Assembly: GCA_028720205.1 (NCBI GenBank)
Contig: JAQYLE010000050.1
Location: 1 to 39,087 of the forward strand
From: Clostridia bacterium
GTDB lineage: Bacteria > Bacillota > Clostridia > Christensenellales > Borkfalkiaceae
DNA length: 39,087 nt
Reading direction: 5' to 3'
Position numbers and translations under genes: made by a program. The notes beneath the pieces were generated by a model. The model was given only the letters and a program-made list of their open reading frames with translations, did no database searches and was not told the origin of the DNA. This document shows, piece by piece, positions 23,009 to 30,153 of the stretch (its first letter is position 1; the number at the start of each line of letters is the position of its first letter).

Positions 23009-23355
23009 GCGCGGGCGACGCAACGACCGCGCCGTTTTCGCAACTTTCCCGCCTATCGCTTTTAAATTCTCTGCGCCTGCCGCGCGGAATTCTTTTAACT
23101 TCGTCGCTTGTTACGGGTTTCTGGGCGGCGGCGGGGTTGTTTGCGCTGAGTTTTTTTATTATACATCTCTTCCGTTGGGCAATCGCCTTTTATCTGCAAA
23201 AAAGAAAGTCGGCGCGGGAAAAACCCGCGCCGCCCCCGCCCAGGGAACAACGCGCCCCCGAAAAGCCGCCCGAAAAAATTTATTATATCGTGGAACGCAA
23301 AAAAAAGCGCGAATCTTCAAAATATACCGAGCCGAAAGAATTCCGCTTTAAATAA
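22990..23355 (+). CDS. Small single-pass membrane protein, unknown function
   Basis: The frame encodes up to 121 residues: an N-terminal soluble part, one transmembrane segment (GFWAAAGLFALSFFIIHLF, about 43-65), a Pro/Lys-rich linker and a basic C-terminus with KIYYIVERKKKR and EPKEFRFK. The pattern looks like a genuine protein and resembles small Firmicute proteins that I cannot name. The start is uncertain. The ATG at 22990 has no ribosome-binding site and sits in the loop of a hairpin; a start inside the frame just before the membrane segment is possible. It ends 10 bases before the rsfS stop and is convergent with rsfS. Confidence 0.55.
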   Translation: MNIIAFCAGDATTAPFSQLSRLSLLNSLRLPRGILLTSSLVTGFWAAAGLFALSFFIIHLFRWAIAFYLQKRKSAREKPAPPPPREQRAPEKPPEKIYYIVERKKKRESSKYTEPKEFRFK

Positions 23356-23365
23356 TCCGCTCTTT

Positions 23366-23755
23366 TTATTCTTCGAATTTAATCAGATTGTCGCCGTCAG
23401 TCCAAAGGCGTTCCAGATGATAAAACAAGCGCGTTTCGTCCAGCATGATATGCACGATAACGTCGCCGTAGTCGATCACCGCCCAGCGCCCGTCGCGCAC
23501 GCCTTCTTCGCGAACGGGGGAAATCGCAAAATTCTTTTCCGTTTTTTCTTCCACGAATTCGCTCAACGCCTTCACCTGCGTGGAGGAAGTTCCGCTTGCA
23601 ATCACGAAATAATCGCACACGGAAGATTTTTCGCGCACGTATACCGCCGCCACGTCCTTCGCTTTCTTTTCGGAAAGCGCCGCGCAGATAGCCAACGCAA
23701 GTTCTTTACTGCTCTTTTCTTCTTTACCGCTCTTTTCTTCTTTTTCGTCCGACAT
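23366..23755 (-). CDS. rsfS: Ribosomal silencing factor RsfS (Iojap family)
   Basis: This 129-residue protein binds L14 and blocks subunit joining under starvation. The core is recognised by CDYFVIASGTSSTQVKALSE, the GVRDGRWAVIDYGDVIVHIM segment and FYHLERLW. A charged Glu/Lys N-terminus of about 18 residues is extra. GGAG lies close before the ATG. It follows nadD-yqeK on the same strand, an arrangement common in Firmicutes (nadD-yqeK-rsfS). Confidence 0.96.
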   Translation of the reverse strand: MSDEKEEKSGKEEKSSKELALAICAALSEKKAKDVAAVYVREKSSVCDYFVIASGTSSTQVKALSEFVEEKTEKNFAISPVREEGVRDGRWAVIDYGDVIVHIMLDETRLFYHLERLWTDGDNLIKFEE

Positions 23756-23834
23756 AACTTCTCCTGCTTTATTTTTATTTGTTGCTTCGAATATTTATCA
23801 GAGCCCTACTCGTTATACACGCCGCGCTCTTTTT

Positions 23835-25046
23835 CTATCCGCGCGAGTCCGCCCCCGCCTTCCGTTTGCCCGTACCGTCCGTTTCGTTTTGCAGAACGCG
23901 CCGTTCGAAATATGCCGAAGCCTGCGCCGTTAATGGATAGATATCCCCGCCTTTCCGCTTTAAAAGATACAGCGTTTCTTTCAGCGCTTCGAACATCGTA
24001 AAATCCAGGCCGCCCTTTTCCGCGTAATACAGCGAGCGCAGTTCCGCCGCGCCCGGATACGTTCTGCCGTCTTCCACCATATCGGCAAGAAAAACGAGTT
24101 GTTCCAGAAGGCTCATCTCCGCTCTGCCGCTGGTATGGTAGCAAATCGCGTTTAAAATATCCGCGTCCGTAACGCCGAAAGCGCGGTTTGCAACATACGC
24201 GCCCGTAAATTGATGCAACACGGGCGCAGGCACGGGCAACGGCGCGTTTTCCGGCGGCGTAAACCCTTTAAGAAGCGGCGAGGAAAGAGGCAGATTTTTG
24301 GCGCAATCGTGAAAGAGCGCCGCCGTCACCGCCGCTTTTTCGTCGATATGCAATTCAAGCGCTTTTTTCGCCGCGGCTACGCCCACGCGCAGGGAATGTT
24401 CCCGCCGTTCCGGCTTTTCGTTCGCCAGCGCGGCGTGCGCGCCGGGTATTTCGTACAGTTTGTTTTTTGAAATATACTCCGCCACAGCCGCGCCGCACAA
24501 CGCCGAAACGTCGTCGCCCGCCGCCGCCAGCACGCGCGCCTGCGTGGACGATACGCTTTTTGCCGTATAATTTATGCGTTGAAACGTTTTACCGAACCGC
24601 GCGAAAAACGCCGCCTGTTCTTTCTTTTCCCAATCCGCGCTCCGCTCCGCGCGGTCGCATACGGCAAGCGTGCAGAATTTTAAAATCTCTTCGGGGTTTT
24701 TCCAGGCGGGAAAGTCGCGCAGCATATCCGTACCCACCAGAAAATACAGCGTATCCTGCGGATAAAGCGCCGCAAAATGCGCGCAGGTAAGGTAGGAATA
24801 ACTCACTCCTTCCCGCCGTAATTCAAAGTCGCTGACAATCGCCTGCGGCACGCTTTCAAACGCCGTTTTCAGCATGGCGATACGGTGTTCGTCGGCGCTT
24901 AACGCCCTGCCGCGCTTGTGCGGCGGAATACGGGCGGGCAGCACGAACACCCGATCGAGCGCAAGCGTCTGCACCGCCGCGCGCGCCAACGCAACGTGTT
25001 CCGTATGCACCGGATCGAACGATCCGCCGAAAATACCCGTTTTCAT
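23835..25046 (-). CDS. nadD: NadD-YqeK fusion: nicotinate-nucleotide adenylyltransferase and HD hydrolase
   Basis: This 403-residue protein is two enzymes in one. Residues 1-198 are NadD, which makes deamido-NAD from NaMN and ATP: FGGSFDPVHTEH at the start, PPHKR at 41-45 and SVSSTQAR at 164-171. From about 205 on it is YqeK, an HD-domain phosphohydrolase described as an Ap4A hydrolase: H217, HD at 246-247, HQFTGAYVA, CYHTSG and LADMVEDGR. In many Firmicutes these are adjacent separate genes. The frame shows no break between them. The ribosome-binding site is poor (GGCGG about 11 bases away). Confidence 0.95.
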   Translation of the reverse strand: MKTGIFGGSFDPVHTEHVALARAAVQTLALDRVFVLPARIPPHKRGRALSADEHRIAMLKTAFESVPQAIVSDFELRREGVSYSYLTCAHFAALYPQDTLYFLVGTDMLRDFPAWKNPEEILKFCTLAVCDRAERSADWEKKEQAAFFARFGKTFQRINYTAKSVSSTQARVLAAAGDDVSALCGAAVAEYISKNKLYEIPGAHAALANEKPERREHSLRVGVAAAKKALELHIDEKAAVTAALFHDCAKNLPLSSPLLKGFTPPENAPLPVPAPVLHQFTGAYVANRAFGVTDADILNAICYHTSGRAEMSLLEQLVFLADMVEDGRTYPGAAELRSLYYAEKGGLDFTMFEALKETLYLLKRKGGDIYPLTAQASAYFERRVLQNETDGTGKRKAGADSRG

Positions 25047-25131
25047 CGAAATGCAAGCCGCCTTTCCGCCGTAGTTTCCGTTTTGCCGCGCAAAACGTTT
25101 TTTAAACGTGTTTTTTACGCCGCTTTTTATT

Positions 25132-25160
25132 ATTATACCGCATTTTTACGGATTTTTCAA
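25132..25160 (-). promoter_or_regulatory. Sigma-A promoter of nadD-yqeK and rsfS
   Basis: On the minus strand TTGAAA (25155-25160), 17 bases, then TATAAT (25132-25137). Confidence 0.8.
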
Positions 25161-25195
25161 GTTTATACGCCCGCTTTTCGGGCAAAAATCGTATT

Positions 25196-26176
25196 ATGAA
25201 AAATTATATGAAAAAATCAGCCGCGTTTTCGCACGTGTTTTTTACTTTCGCCTTTTGCTTTTTGCTGTTTTTATGCGCGTTCCGCTATCTGCGCCTTCCG
25301 CTGATTCTCTCCGCACTGTTCGCGCTGGCAATCGCCTGCTGCGCCGCCGCCCTGCTTGCCGCGTTCCTCGGCAGAAAACGGGAAAAGTACCTCTTTTCTC
25401 TGCGCGCGGAAAAGGAAAAAGAAGCGCTTTTTTTGTATCTGTCTCTTTCCTCTCCCGTCCGCACGCTGCGTTTTTTATCTGCGGCTTATCCCGAAGCGTT
25501 CGGCGGCGCCGCCGAACCCGCGTTGCGCTCGCCCGCTTCTTCTGAACCGCCGTTCGTTACGGTATGCGACAATTTATACAAATTGCAAAACCTTTCCGAG
25601 CCTCACACGGCGCAAACGTATTTTTCCTTTTCCTCAACTCCTTTTCCCCGCGAGAAAAGCGAGGCGCTGATCCGCTCGATGAACGTATTCCCGAACGGAA
25701 ACGCCCGCGCGGACGATTCCGCCGCAGCCGCTTCGTCTTTTTCGCCCGATTGTTCCGCCGCGTTGTACTGCGCCGCCGCGGAAGAGGACGCCGCCGCGCT
25801 TTTAACGAGGTTCGGCGTAAAAATTTTTACGGCGGAAGATATTTTCGCGCGGACGAAAGAAACGGGCGCGCTTCCGCGCGAAGCGGAAGAATTGGCAAAA
25901 GAAAAGAAAGTGAAAAAGTTCGTACTGCGCGGCGTTACGAAAAAAACTTCCCGCGGACTATTGATCTCCGCGGGAATCCTGCTTTTTACTTCGCTGTTTT
26001 CGCCGTTTCCGTATTACTACCGCGCGCTTTCGCTGATTCTGCTTGCGCTTTCGCTTGCCGTACGCCTTCTTGCCGTAAAACCGCTTTCCTTACCTATTCC
26101 GCCCGAAAAAAAGAAAAAAACAAACGCGGAAAAAACGAACGATAAAACCAACGGAAAAAACGATTTGAAAAGATAA
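25196..26176 (+). CDS. Membrane protein of unknown function
   Basis: This 326-residue protein has two N-terminal transmembrane helices (about 10-31 and 34-58), a long cytoplasmic or external region of about 190 residues, two C-terminal helices (about 248-268 and 270-292), and a Lys/Asn-rich tail. The middle part is Ser/Ala-rich and has an EDAAALLTRFGVKIFTAEDIF segment that looks like a small folded domain. I do not recognise the family. No ribosome-binding site is clear; the second ATG (codon 5) is an alternative. It ends two bases before the nnrD stop, so the two convergent transcripts have no room for a terminator between them. Confidence 0.8.
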   Translation: MKNYMKKSAAFSHVFFTFAFCFLLFLCAFRYLRLPLILSALFALAIACCAAALLAAFLGRKREKYLFSLRAEKEKEALFLYLSLSSPVRTLRFLSAAYPEAFGGAAEPALRSPASSEPPFVTVCDNLYKLQNLSEPHTAQTYFSFSSTPFPREKSEALIRSMNVFPNGNARADDSAAAASSFSPDCSAALYCAAAEEDAAALLTRFGVKIFTAEDIFARTKETGALPREAEELAKEKKVKKFVLRGVTKKTSRGLLISAGILLFTSLFSPFPYYYRALSLILLALSLAVRLLAVKPLSLPIPPEKKKKTNAEKTNDKTNGKNDLKR

Positions 26177-26178
26177 AA

Positions 26179-27069
26179 TCAAAGGGTTAAAAACGCCGCG
26201 CCGATATATTCCGCCTCTTTCGACGCCGTCAACGAATATTCGCCCGTGGTTTGCACGGCGATTTCGGCGGCTTTGCCCGCCAGATACGCGCCCGCGCACG
26301 CCGCTTCGAACAGGCTTGCGCCACTTGCCGAAAGCGAACAGATTAAGCCCGAAAGCGTATCTCCGCTGCCGCCTTTCGCCTGCCCCGAGTTGCCCGTGGC
26401 GTTATAATAAGCGCGCGTGCCGTCGCCGATGATACTCATCGCGCCCGACGCGCCTTTTAAAAGCACCGTTACGCCGTTTTCCGCGGCGTATTTTTGCACT
26501 TCCGTTTCCGCGTTTTCAAGAACTTGTTGCAAGGGCAGCCCCGTAAGATGCGAAAATTCCGCGGGGTGCGGCGTCAGCAGAACTTCGCATTTCTTTTGCA
26601 AAAACGCCCGTTTTACGTTTGTCGCGCCGAAATAAGCGGAAAGCGCGTTTAACCCGTCCGCGTCGATCAGCAGTTTTCCCGTATAGCGTTGCAGAAAAAA
26701 ACCGACGACTTTCGCCGTTTGTTTCGTATTGCCCATACCCATGCCCGCGGCGATTGCCCGATACGGTAAAATTTTCGCGCAACGCTTTGCGGAAAATTTC
26801 CATTCCCTGCCGCGGGACAGGGGAAGCAAAAGCGCTTCGGGCAATTTTCCCATTAACGGAAAAACCAACTTTTCGGGCACGCAGAGCGCCGTGTATCCCG
26901 CCCCGCCCGAAAGAGCGCCCTGCGCGGCAAGCACCGCCGCGCCCGAATACCTCGCGCCGCCCGCCACGATCGCCGCTCTGCCGTAATCGCCCTTGTTCGA
27001 ATTTTTCATGCGCCGCGGCAGCATGTTTTTTATATCCGCCGCCGTCAGTACGCATATTTTTTCTTCCAC
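26179..27069 (-). CDS. nnrD: ADP-dependent (S)-NAD(P)H-hydrate dehydratase
   Basis: This 296-residue ribokinase-fold repair enzyme turns NAD(P)HX back into NAD(P)H using ADP. Motifs are NKGDYGRAAIVAGG (25-38), IDADGLNALSA, LTPHPAEFSHLTG and KGGSGDTLSG with the catalytic Asp. The NnrE epimerase domain often fused at the N-terminus is absent, so epimerisation would need another gene. It starts with GTG at 27069, with GGAG eight bases upstream. It follows birA by 60 bases. Confidence 0.95.
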   Translation of the reverse strand: MEEKICVLTAADIKNMLPRRMKNSNKGDYGRAAIVAGGARYSGAAVLAAQGALSGGAGYTALCVPEKLVFPLMGKLPEALLLPLSRGREWKFSAKRCAKILPYRAIAAGMGMGNTKQTAKVVGFFLQRYTGKLLIDADGLNALSAYFGATNVKRAFLQKKCEVLLTPHPAEFSHLTGLPLQQVLENAETEVQKYAAENGVTVLLKGASGAMSIIGDGTRAYYNATGNSGQAKGGSGDTLSGLICSLSASGASLFEAACAGAYLAGKAAEIAVQTTGEYSLTASKEAEYIGAAFLTL

Positions 27070-27129
27070 CGCTTTTTCTCCTTCGCAAGCGCGTCCATCG
27101 CCGTGCGCGCCGTATTTTACAAACAGCCT

Positions 27130-27912
27130 TTATACGCGCAGGCGCACTACTTCGCCCGCGGAAAAAGCCTTTTTTTCTCCGCCGACAAGCACGAGCAACC
27201 TGCCCGTTTCGTCAACGCCCGAAATACGGGCGATACAACTGCCGCCCTCGGTAACCAGCGCTACGTTTTCGCCGATAAAGCCGAGCCGAGAACGGTATTC
27301 GTCAAACACGTCGGCGTAAACTTTTTCGCGCCGTTCTTGTTCAAAATCTCCCGCGGCGGATAGCGCGGCGTACGCTTCGCATAAACTTCTGATCAGCCGC
27401 GCGCGCCATCGTTTGACGTTCTGTCTTTTCCCTTTCTGCAAAGCCGCCGTGGTAGCCAAGTCGTTCAACTCGGCGGGAAGAACGTTATTCACGTTCAGCC
27501 CTATGCCGCAAACCGATTGCACTCCGTTTTGCGAAAACGTATTTTCCGTGAGTATGCCGCAAATTTTTTTTCCGCCCGCAAACACGTCGTTCGGCCATTT
27601 CACGCACGCCTTTATTCCGCCCTCTTCCAGCGTTTTGCATACCGCCGCGCACGTGCTTGCCATAATTAAAAACGCCTTATCGGCAGGCAGATTGTTGTAA
27701 AAAAACAGCGCGGAAAGATACACGCCCCCTTTCTGCGAGGAAAACGCGCGACCTTTCGTGCCCTTGCCTGCGGTTTGTTCCTTTGCCGTAACGATAAGAT
27801 TTCTGCCGTTTTTTTTCATATTCTCCGCATAGTTTTGCGTAGAAGTTATGCGGCGGTAATGTTTTACGGCGATTTTTTCCCGCCGATTGTTTTTCTGTCT
27901 ATTTGTTTCCAT
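27130..27912 (-). CDS. birA: Biotin-[acetyl-CoA-carboxylase] ligase (monofunctional)
   Basis: This 260-residue enzyme attaches biotin to carboxylase carrier domains. The biotin-AMP loop reads GKGTKGR (usually GRGRRGR). Catalytic and substrate motifs STQNYAE, KWPNDVF, KICGILTE and GIGLNVNN follow, with a C-terminal SH3-like cap (ARISGVDETGRLLVLVGGEKK). The N-terminal repressor helix-turn-helix of bifunctional BirA is missing, so it is not a regulator. No convincing ribosome-binding site precedes the ATG. It lies between recX and nnrD on the same strand. Confidence 0.94.
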   Translation of the reverse strand: METNRQKNNRREKIAVKHYRRITSTQNYAENMKKNGRNLIVTAKEQTAGKGTKGRAFSSQKGGVYLSALFFYNNLPADKAFLIMASTCAAVCKTLEEGGIKACVKWPNDVFAGGKKICGILTENTFSQNGVQSVCGIGLNVNNVLPAELNDLATTAALQKGKRQNVKRWRARLIRSLCEAYAALSAAGDFEQERREKVYADVFDEYRSRLGFIGENVALVTEGGSCIARISGVDETGRLLVLVGGEKKAFSAGEVVRLRV

Positions 27913-27969
27913 ATACGCGATTGATTCCCGTTATTATGCGTTTCCGTTATTATGCGCCGTGCCGCTTTT

Positions 27970-28641
27970 TTAATCTTCGTTTTCCGCGATTTCCGCGCGG
28001 TATTTTTCCGCGATCTCCTTTGCGGTATCCGCAGGAAACCCGCGCGAAATCAACCGTCGGTACAGCGCGGCAAGCGTTTTCCGATCCGCCGGTTTGCTCC
28101 GCATGAATTTTTCCGCTATCGCTTCCGCCGCCCGTCTTTCGTCCGTAACGAGCCCGTCCGAAGTTGCGCTATCGTCGACGTCGCCGCAGTAAACCTCGTT
28201 AAGCGCCGCTTCGATATCCTCTTTTGAAACGCCTTTGGCGCAAAGTTCGTATCCGATGAGTTTTCTTCCCTTACGTTTCAGGGCGGAAAGCGCGTACGCT
28301 TTCGCATACGCCGTATCGTCGATAAATCCGTACGATTTCATCTTTTCTATCACGTATTCTTCCACGGAAGAAAGATATCCTTTTTGCCGCAAAAAGCGCC
28401 GAACTTCTTTTTCCGTTCTGGAATACGCCGAAATATGCGTCAGCGCCTTATCCAGCGCCGCGCCCTTTTCGCTTTCGCTTTGAATCGTATCGAGAAATTC
28501 CTCGCTTACCGCCTGCCCCGCTTTCAGGCGGTATTTCATCGCCGCTTCCAGCGTGATACCGCAATAAAAACGTCCGTCTATAAACACGTTGCACCGCGTT
28601 TTATCTTTGATCTGCGGCGTAATCGCCGTAATTTCGCTCAC
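27970..28641 (-). CDS. recX: Regulatory protein RecX
   Basis: This 223-residue protein modulates RecA filaments. It has three-helix repeats typical of RecX: ALTHISAYSRTEKEVRRFLR, GYLSSVEEYVIEKMKSYGFI followed by DDTAYAKAY, and LISRGFPADTAKEIAEKY. It starts with GTG at 28641, preceded by GGGAGAG at nine bases. It is the first gene of recX-birA-nnrD behind a good promoter. Confidence 0.93.
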   Translation of the reverse strand: MSEITAITPQIKDKTRCNVFIDGRFYCGITLEAAMKYRLKAGQAVSEEFLDTIQSESEKGAALDKALTHISAYSRTEKEVRRFLRQKGYLSSVEEYVIEKMKSYGFIDDTAYAKAYALSALKRKGRKLIGYELCAKGVSKEDIEAALNEVYCGDVDDSATSDGLVTDERRAAEAIAEKFMRSKPADRKTLAALYRRLISRGFPADTAKEIAEKYRAEIAENED

Positions 28642-28716
28642 CCGTTTTTCTCTCCCTGCGCCTTCTTTTGCTCCGCAACGCCGAAAAATAGCCGTCGCAA
28701 CGTTTTCTTCTTCTGT

Positions 28717-28745
28717 ATTATACCCCGTCGCGCCTTAAAAGTCAA
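28717..28745 (-). promoter_or_regulatory. Sigma-A promoter of recX-birA-nnrD
   Basis: On the minus strand TTGACT (28740-28745), 17 bases, then TATAAT (28717-28722). No SOS box was noticed. Confidence 0.8.
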
Positions 28746-28784
28746 CCGCGCGGCGATTTTTTTATGTTTTTCCCGCTCTTTTTA

Positions 28785-28813
28785 TTTACTTTTTTTAGAA
28801 AAAGTGATACAAT
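28785..28813 (+). promoter_or_regulatory. Promoter of the phosphoribosyltransferase gene
   Basis: TTTACT (28785-28790), 17 bases, then TGATACAAT, an extended -10 (TACAAT at 28808-28813). The 14 bases AAAAGTGATACAAT recur at the promoter of the helicase-nuclease gene. Confidence 0.65.
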
Positions 28814-28899
28814 AACGGCGTAGCGGCGACAGGCGCGGCGATACGATCGCTTCTCTCGGCCCGTACCGCTCAGCCTTATTTTCAGGAGATTACGTACCC

Positions 28900-29472
28900 A
28901 TGAAAAATCAAACGAACGAATGCGCGAAGCAGGAGGTTTACGAACTCGATTTCGACGGGTTGAAAGCCTCTTTGCCCATTCTGCCTTTGCCGAGCGGCGT
29001 TAAAATCTGCTTTTTCAATCTGCACGGCAACGTGCTTTTAACGGAAAAATGCGCCGAACTTCTTGCAAAAAAAATCGGAGAGTGCGAAGCGCTGATTACC
29101 GCGGAATCGAAAGGTTTGCAACTCACCCACTGCGTTGCCCGCAACCTCGGCATGCCGCTGTACGCCGTGGCGCGCAAGAGTAAAAAACTGTACATGCAGG
29201 ACGGCATCGACGTGCCTATCGCCTCCTCTATCACCACGGGTAAGGAACAGCGGTTGTATCTTTCGCGGCACGACGTGGAACTTATAAAGGGCAAAAAAGT
29301 CTGCATTGTAGACGACGTGGTTTCCACGGGCGCTTCTCTCGCTGGGCTGGAAGCGTTGGTGGAAAAAGCGGGCGGCGTCGTTTACAAAAAGGCGTTCGTG
29401 TTGGCGGAAGGCGAAGCGGCAAACCGCCCGGACGTCATCTACCTTAACACAATTCCCGTTATTACGGATTAA
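28900..29472 (+). CDS. Purine-type phosphoribosyltransferase
   Basis: This 190-residue type I PRTase has the 13-residue PRPP motif as VCIVDDVVSTGASL (134-147) and a conserved TAESKGLQLTHCVARNLGMPLYAV segment at 67-90, with adenine/xanthine PRTase character. It should join a purine base to PRPP for salvage, but the base cannot be decided by eye; adenine or xanthine are the best guesses. AGGAG lies 11 bases before the ATG. No purine riboswitch fits in the 80-base leader. A glycosylase gene follows on the same strand. Confidence 0.88.
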   Translation: MKNQTNECAKQEVYELDFDGLKASLPILPLPSGVKICFFNLHGNVLLTEKCAELLAKKIGECEALITAESKGLQLTHCVARNLGMPLYAVARKSKKLYMQDGIDVPIASSITTGKEQRLYLSRHDVELIKGKKVCIVDDVVSTGASLAGLEALVEKAGGVVYKKAFVLAEGEAANRPDVIYLNTIPVITD

Positions 29473-29527
29473 CCGCCTTCGCCTCTTTTTCGTTTTTTTC
29501 AGGATTTAATAAAAGCAAACGGCGTCT

Positions 29528-30039
29528 ATGAAAAACGTGAAACACGCAACGGAAAAAAGCGCGACGGCGCGGCACAACATTCCGCCCGTTTTCGACGGGC
29601 GCAGTACCGTTCTTATTTTAGGCAGTTTTCCCTCCGTCGCCTCGCGCGAAGAGGGATTTTTCTACGCGCACCCGCAAAACCGATTCTGGAAGGTGCTGTC
29701 CGCGCTGTTTTCCACGCCTCTGCCGCGCACGACGGAAGAAAAGAAAACGCTGTTATTAACGCACGGCGTTGCGCTGTTCGACGTGATAGCGCGCTGTGAA
29801 ATATCGGGCAGCGCCGATTCTTCGGTGAAAGACGCCGTTCCGAACGATCTTACGCCCATTCTTTCCGCCGCCCCCTCCTTAGGTTTTTCGTACACCGGAA
29901 AACGGGGGAAAAATTATATCTGAAATATATCTATCCCCAAACGAAACTTGCCTGCGTCTGCCTGCCCTCTACCAGCGCGGCAAACGCTTCGTATTCCCTG
30001 CCGAAACTCATCGAGGCATGGAAGGTTATCTTATCGTAA
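29528..30039 (+). pseudogene. DNA-deoxyinosine glycosylase (UDG family 6), frameshifted
   Basis: The first frame (29528-29923) gives a typical start: PPVFDGRSTVLILGSFPSVA (19-38), HPQNRFWKVL and AVPNDLTPI. It then ends early in GKRGKNYI. A second frame continues from about 29908 to a stop at 30037-30039 and encodes the missing conserved end: LYLKYIYPQTKLACVCLPST followed by SAANASYSLPKLIEAW. Restoring one base, in AAAA (29899-29902) or GGGGG (29904-29908), gives one 170-residue protein of the family's usual length. Such enzymes remove hypoxanthine from deaminated DNA. It is either a recent pseudogene, a phase-variable gene or a sequencing error in a homopolymer. No clear ribosome-binding site is seen. 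Confidence 0.88.
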
Positions 30040-30065
30040 ATACGAATTACGGCTTTACTATACCC

Positions 30066-30110
30066 AAACTCCCCCGTCTGCCACGAAAACGGCGGACGGG
30101 GGAGTTTTTA
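30066..30110 (+). terminator. Intrinsic terminator after the glycosylase gene
   Basis: AAACTCCCCCGTC-GCC pairs with GGC-GACGGGGGAGTTT (one T/G wobble) and is followed by TTTTTA. The minus strand lacks a good T-run, but the stem may still end the helicase transcript, whose stop codon is at 30154. Confidence 0.85.
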
Positions 30111-30153
30111 TATAAGTTATTTTATACAGGAAATGATTGATTCCGCCGCGCCG

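Noticed and set aside
28814-28899. Purine riboswitch before the phosphoribosyltransferase
   Set aside because: The leader is only about 80 bases and lacks the conserved purine-aptamer loops.
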